DNA from: Spirochaetae bacterium HGW-Spirochaetae-2
GTDB lineage: Bacteria > Spirochaetota > Spirochaetia > Sphaerochaetales > Sphaerochaetaceae
NCBI GenBank assembly: GCA_002839355.1
Contig: PGXW01000039.1
Coordinates: forward strand, 1 to 62,888
Direction of reading: 5' to 3'
DNA length: 62,888 nucleotides
Part shown: piece after piece, positions 59,018 through 62,888 of the stretch
Layout: each line of letters starts with the position of its first letter
Position numbering within the stretch: the first letter of the stretch is position 1
The notes under the pieces: model-generated
Told to the model about the DNA's origin: nothing
What the model saw: the letters and a program-made list of their open reading frames with translations, nothing else
Database searches by the model: none
Translations under genes and position numbers: made by a program

Positions 59018-62000
59018 ATGAAAAGCGAGATTGGAAATAGCGATGACAACAATATTTTTAAAAATGACTCTTCTGAAGCATCTGTTGATGAAATACCATT
59101 TTTCTCAAGACAGATTTGGGAAAGGGCCATCAAATACCTGATTCCTCTGTTAATCGCCGCAGTGGTTGTGGGGTTTCTCGTATATAACAATGACAAGTTG
59201 GCTAGACTGAACTTTTTTCGGACCGAGCAGCATTCTTCAGTGTTGATTAGCAAGGATATATTGTCTGATGATATCTCTGGATTTGTTCGTAATGCCAAAT
59301 TCTACATAGAAGTCATGCAAACCAAAAATCTGTTTGATACCTCAGGCAACATTGATCCTCAGATAAAAGCTGAACTGACAAAAATGTTTTTGCTCAGTTC
59401 GGATACATTCAAAAGATACGACCGGATTCGTGTTTTGGACAACGATGGGATGGAAGTCATACGCGTTGACTATCATAACGGTGGTTCAGCGGTAGTGTCC
59501 GATGCTGAACTCCAGGATAAGGCGGACCGTTATTATTTTACGGAAACCATAAAGCTCGAGCCGGGAAAGGTTTTTGTTTCAGAGATGGATCTTAATGTGG
59601 AACAAGGTCAAATCGAACTGCCCATCAAGCCGATTATCAGAATTGGCACCCCGATTAGAAATGCAACCGGACAAACAGCAGGCATATTCATGCTTGATTA
59701 TCGGGCGGATATCCTTCTGGACCATATAAGCTTATTAGAAGTTGATTATGATACCCATGAATCGATGCTCCTTAACGCACAGGGATATTGGTTGTTGGGT
59801 CCCGAGGCCGATAAGGAATGGGGGTTCATGTACCCTGATCGTAAATCCGAAAACTTTGGGGCTTATTATCCAACTGAATGGGAGGAAATACTTAGCAAGG
59901 ACAATGGAAGCTTTGTTACGCCCAACGGATCTTTTTCGTTTCAAAGGATATATCCGCTAGCTATCGAGGAGGTCAATTTTTTTGATGGTGCAAATGAATA
60001 TTTCTGGATATGGGTTTCAAGAATCCCAAACACTGTTCTGTCAGCGGCAAACCTCAACTCCCTTTTAACAATATCGGTAATTACCATTCTTATTGTTCTG
60101 CTGGTGGCGTGCATCATCGTATTGAATTTGCGATCAAAGCATGCGATTCTTATGGAAAGAAACAACTTGAAGACATTGTATCGGTCCGTGGTCGACACCC
60201 AGCGGGAAATCATCTGCCGCTATCTGCCTGATACCACTTTAACTTTTGTCAACGATGCTTATTGCCGGGCTTTTGGGAAATCCAGAAAGGAGTTATTGGG
60301 TCTGAAATATCTGCTGTTTATCCCGCCTGAACTCCATGAAGATGAACTGGCATCGCTGAAACGTTTAACCCTTGCCCACCCGAGTGATACAAGGGAATTC
60401 GAAGTGATAGCTCCTGACGGCGACACCCACTGGCAAGAATGGACGGATGTTGCAATATTTAATGAATCAGGAGAACTCAAAGAGATCCAGGGGACGGGAC
60501 ACGACATCACCGAACGCAAACTGGCTGAAGAGGAAACGCGCCGCCACAGAGACAGGACAGTGGCCCTTCTACAGGCTTCCACCCGTCTCAATGCCCATAT
60601 GGAGATTCGGGATATATACCGGATAGTCAGCGAGGAAGTATGCAGCGCCCTTAAAGTTCCACTGTCTATCTTTTTGCGTTACGACAGTAAAACCCGGGGT
60701 TTCTGTTTAACCGAAGGCTCAAGCCTGGCATTGGAACTGGACCGTGGTAAAGAGTCTCTTCTCTGGAATGGCTTTGGCGAGGTTTTAATGAAGTCGGGCA
60801 AAACCGGTGTAGTCACTGATTCCACCCTGTTGGAAGACCCGGTCTTTGAGAGGCTTATACAGAAGCACGATATCAAAAGATTAGTTTACGTTGTCATAGA
60901 AAGGGAAGGCTCAACATTTGGCATCCTTGTAGCCGGAGCCAGAGAGGAGTTAACCCATTCCGATGACGCCATCGCCACCCTCGAAGGCTTGGCCAGACAG
61001 ACTGCTGCGGCCATAACCAACGTCCATCTGTTTGATGAGACACAAAATCGCTTGAACCAGGTGCAGGCTCTGAGAAATATCGACTTGGCCATCACCGGCA
61101 GCCTCGATCTGCGCGTTACCTTTCAAGTTGTCCTGGATGAAGTCACAAGAATGCTCAAGACTGACGCCGCCGCTATTTTACGCCTCGATCCGCACAGCGG
61201 CGTTCTGAAATATGAGCACTGGCGTGGCTTCCGCACCGAAAACATCAGCAAAGCCACCATCCGGTTGGGAGAAGGACACGGAGGCCATGTCGCTTTGGAT
61301 CGTCAATCGATTCATATCCCCGACCTGCGCGAAGTCGGGCAGGATCCGATTCTGAAACCCATCATTACCGATGAGGGTTTCGTTGCCTACTATGCCGTCC
61401 CCCTCATCGCCAAGGGTTCCGTCTTGGGCGTGCTGGAGGTTTTCCATCGGGAGTTGCTTGTTATCGATGGCGAATGGTTGTCCTTTTTGGAGACTCTGGC
61501 CGGCCAAGCGGCCATTGCCATTGACAATGCTGAACTTTTCACCAAACTGGAGCGCTCCAACGTGGAATTGCTCCGGGCCTACGATGCCACTATTGCAGGC
61601 TGGGCTCACGCACTCGACCTGAAGGATGATGAAACCGAGAACCACAGCCGGCGGGTTACCGAGTTGACCATGAGAATCTCGAGGAAACTGGGTATAAAGG
61701 AAGAAGAGATGGCCCATGTGCGCCGGGGTGCCCTCTTACACGACATAGGCAAGATGGGCATTCCTGACAAGATTTTGCTAAAAGCCGGCAAACTGACCGA
61801 TGATGAGTGGGGGATTATGCGCAAACACCCGGTGTTTGCCTTTGAGATGCTCTCGCCGATTGAATTCTTACGCCGGGCACTGGACATACCTTACTGCCAC
61901 CATGAAAAGTGGGACGGCAGCGGCTATCCCCGCGGTCTTAAGGGGGAGCAGATCCCCTTGGCAGCACGTATCTTCGCCATTGTCGATGTATACGATGCCT

Positions 62001-62122
62001 TAACCAGCGACCGTCCTTACCGCAAGGCCTGGTCAATGGAGAAGACACTCAAGCATATCCGTGAGCAGAGTGGCACGCATTTCGACCCCCAGGTGGTGGA
62101 GTTGTTTTTGCAAGAAATTTAA
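59018..62122 (+). CDS. dCache-PAS-GAF-GAF-HD-GYP sensor phosphodiesterase
   Basis: A 1034-residue membrane protein likely to hydrolyse cyclic di-GMP. It has a transmembrane helix (about 39-56), an extracytoplasmic double-Cache region (about 60-345), a second helix (about 346-368), a PAS domain (about 380-505), two GAF domains (about 515-670 and 680-835), and a C-terminal HD-GYP domain (about 850-1034). Motifs in order are ETENHSRRVTEL, LLHDIGKMGIPDKIL, MRKHPVFAFEML, CHHEKWDGSGYPRGLKGEQI and IFAIVDVYDALTSDRPYR, all intact. Composition and type differ from the core region. It lies between two halves of a broken recombinase gene. Confidence 0.93.
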   Translation: MKSEIGNSDDNNIFKNDSSEASVDEIPFFSRQIWERAIKYLIPLLIAAVVVGFLVYNNDKLARLNFFRTEQHSSVLISKDILSDDISGFVRNAKFYIEVMQTKNLFDTSGNIDPQIKAELTKMFLLSSDTFKRYDRIRVLDNDGMEVIRVDYHNGGSAVVSDAELQDKADRYYFTETIKLEPGKVFVSEMDLNVEQGQIELPIKPIIRIGTPIRNATGQTAGIFMLDYRADILLDHISLLEVDYDTHESMLLNAQGYWLLGPEADKEWGFMYPDRKSENFGAYYPTEWEEILSKDNGSFVTPNGSFSFQRIYPLAIEEVNFFDGANEYFWIWVSRIPNTVLSAANLNSLLTISVITILIVLLVACIIVLNLRSKHAILMERNNLKTLYRSVVDTQREIICRYLPDTTLTFVNDAYCRAFGKSRKELLGLKYLLFIPPELHEDELASLKRLTLAHPSDTREFEVIAPDGDTHWQEWTDVAIFNESGELKEIQGTGHDITERKLAEEETRRHRDRTVALLQASTRLNAHMEIRDIYRIVSEEVCSALKVPLSIFLRYDSKTRGFCLTEGSSLALELDRGKESLLWNGFGEVLMKSGKTGVVTDSTLLEDPVFERLIQKHDIKRLVYVVIEREGSTFGILVAGAREELTHSDDAIATLEGLARQTAAAITNVHLFDETQNRLNQVQALRNIDLAITGSLDLRVTFQVVLDEVTRMLKTDAAAILRLDPHSGVLKYEHWRGFRTENISKATIRLGEGHGGHVALDRQSIHIPDLREVGQDPILKPIITDEGFVAYYAVPLIAKGSVLGVLEVFHRELLVIDGEWLSFLETLAGQAAIAIDNAELFTKLERSNVELLRAYDATIAGWAHALDLKDDETENHSRRVTELTMRISRKLGIKEEEMAHVRRGALLHDIGKMGIPDKILLKAGKLTDDEWGIMRKHPVFAFEMLSPIEFLRRALDIPYCHHEKWDGSGYPRGLKGEQIPLAARIFAIVDVYDALTSDRPYRKAWSMEKTLKHIREQSGTHFDPQVVELFLQEI

Positions 62123-62130
62123 AACCTGGC

Positions 62131-62414
62131 CTAGTCGGGATGCATGGCGCTTCTTCGGATGCCCCATTTGATATTGGTGCTTTTGTCCTCGCTCTCCGCT
62201 TGGGCAAAGGCGGCATGGAGCGTCAACAGGAATCCTCCTGCTTCTCGAAATCCATCTGGGCCGAGAGGCTGTTCAGCTGCCGCTCCATCTTCGTGCTGAC
62301 GCGGCAGTACAATGCTACATGCTTTGGCTTGGGTGAACAACTGGCAGGTCTGATGCGTACAAAAAGTTTCGGTTCATCTTCATCCGACATGGTTGGTCCT
62401 GTATAGCACGGCAT
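62131..62414 (-). pseudogene. serine recombinase N-terminal fragment, broken
   Basis: On the minus strand, one frame (62414-62223) reads KHVALYCRVSTKMERQLNSL, the catalytic start of a serine recombinase with the nucleophile Ser in RVST. It then stops after QMDFEKQEDSC. In another frame the downstream part reads LHAAFAQAESEDKSTNIKWG to 62131. About 95 residues between are lost. The C-terminal half lies at 58244-58552. It is inactive. Confidence 0.8.
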
Positions 62415-62812
62415 GTATTGGATTGCTAGATTTAGACTATAAATCGATTTTTGTCATTTTTCGCCTGCAGGATCTTCTCGTTTTCTAATCTTAGGACACG
62501 CCAAACAGGTATTCAGAAGCTTCAGCCCTGGAACCTTCTTGATTCCTGAAGACCAGATTTCCATCATTAAAAAGCTATCCTTGTCGAAGGGGCTTTCATC
62601 ACTATCGCATCATTTGAATACAACTTTACTGGCGTTGTACAAAATGTAGTACAAACATGAATATGCAACGCCTGCCCTAATCTATGAACTGAAAAGAATA
62701 GTCTGTTCAGGAGCTGTCAAACAATCAAGGTTTTCCTGTAGTACAATAATATTGCATTTTACCGTATTATTTGTTTACATATTTTGTGAATTGCAGTATA
62801 ATATGTAGTACA
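62415..62812. other. 398-base gap with repeats and an IS promoter
   Basis: No gene is visible apart from the upstream part of the transposase transcript. The region carries three direct copies of TGTAGTACAA and a -35/-10 pair described separately. Confidence 0.5.
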
Positions 62813-62813
62813 A
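62635..62813. repeat. three copies of TGTAGTACAA
   Basis: The 10-mer TGTAGTACAA occurs at 62645-62654, 62737-62746 and 62804-62813. The first is part of a palindrome, TTGTAC (62635-62640) with GTACAA (62649-62654). They precede the transposase start and may be IS end or transposase-binding sequences. Confidence 0.5.
62774..62802 (+). promoter_or_regulatory. promoter of the terminal transposase gene
   Basis: TTTACA (62774-62779) and a perfect TATAAT (62797-62802) are 17 bases apart. The ATG at 62813 lies only ten bases beyond the -10 box. Confidence 0.55.
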
Positions 62814-62888
62814 TGTTTGTAAGAAAGAGCAAAGTAAAACAGAACGGCAAGTCCTACACCTATCTCCAGCTCGTCCACAACCGACGGG
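62813..62888 (+). CDS. IS1634-like transposase, N-terminal part
   Basis: The frame from ATG 62813 reads MFVRKSKVKQNGKSYTYLQL then VHNRR and runs off the window end. It resembles the start of IS1634-family transposases, which begin M-F-x-R-x-x-K-x-K-x-x-G-K-x-Y-x-Y-x-x-L-V. Only 25 codons are visible, so the family call is tentative and its completeness is unknown. Confidence 0.6.
   Translation, partial: MFVRKSKVKQNGKSYTYLQLVHNRR

Noticed and set aside
1-62888. CRISPR arrays, tRNA, rRNA and riboswitches
   Set aside because: I looked for regularly spaced repeats, cloverleaf ends and conserved RNA motifs and saw none. The only structured RNA I can support is the his attenuator, plus terminators.

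Overview
The window (about 62.9 kb) looks like a piece of chromosome from an anaerobic, outer-membrane-bearing bacterium. I place it tentatively in the Spirochaetota, perhaps near Sphaerochaeta. This is an inference from gene content: cdaA-ybbR-acpS, a full-length M16C peptidase, a [FeFe]-hydrogenase-like regulatory protein with HATPase and DRTGG partners, class I fumarase, and many lipoproteins and outer-membrane-type proteins. No rRNA or tRNA gene is present to confirm it.

From 1 to about 36.5 kb the region is compact and housekeeping in character, with genes often overlapping by 1-20 bases. It holds envelope proteins of unknown role with peptidase T (0.1-5.4 kb); GlpQ-like phosphodiesterase and endonuclease IV (5.4-7.1 kb); an M16C protease (7.2-10.2 kb); a hydrogenase-like sensor module on the minus strand (10.2-12.3 kb); and glpK. 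A coupled chain follows: cdaA, ybbR, acpS, truA, uracil-DNA glycosylase, priA, def, fmt, a patatin/barrel protein, a radical SAM protein, VanZ, and the fumarase alpha and beta subunits. Then come an FKBP lipoprotein, a HAD nucleotidase and an HdeD-like protein.

At 28.3-35.5 kb lies a histidine operon, hisGDCBHAF(IE). It is preceded by a promoter, a 16-codon leader peptide with five consecutive His codons, and a complete set of mutually exclusive hairpins ending in a terminator, so it is a classical His attenuator. hisG and hisF each carry an internal deletion that shifts the frame, and the phosphatase half of HisB has lost its catalytic residues. A CDF metal transporter follows.

From about 36.5 kb to the end the region is accessory and mosaic. 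It includes a diguanylate cyclase, SDR and SnoaL-like genes, a small membrane gene broken by a short palindromic repeat, a geranylgeranyl-reductase-like flavoprotein, an amidohydrolase lipoprotein, a GNAT protein, a complete IS1182-type element, a metallophosphoesterase lipoprotein, vapBC and abiE toxin-antitoxin pairs with recognisable operators, a sulfur-handling operon (tusA, two yeeE halves, trxB) behind a sigma-54 promoter and next to a two-component sigma-54 activator, and an HD-GYP sensor lying between two halves of a broken serine recombinase. The window ends in the start of an IS1634-like transposase.

Three same-direction copies of the 3' end of radC mark off the toxin-antitoxin block and the sulfur block, which suggests modular acquisition. 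The most notable findings are the His attenuator with its damaged operon, the radC-tail-delimited cassettes with the sigma-54 sulfur module, and the AbiE pair whose antitoxin seems to start at a non-AUG codon.
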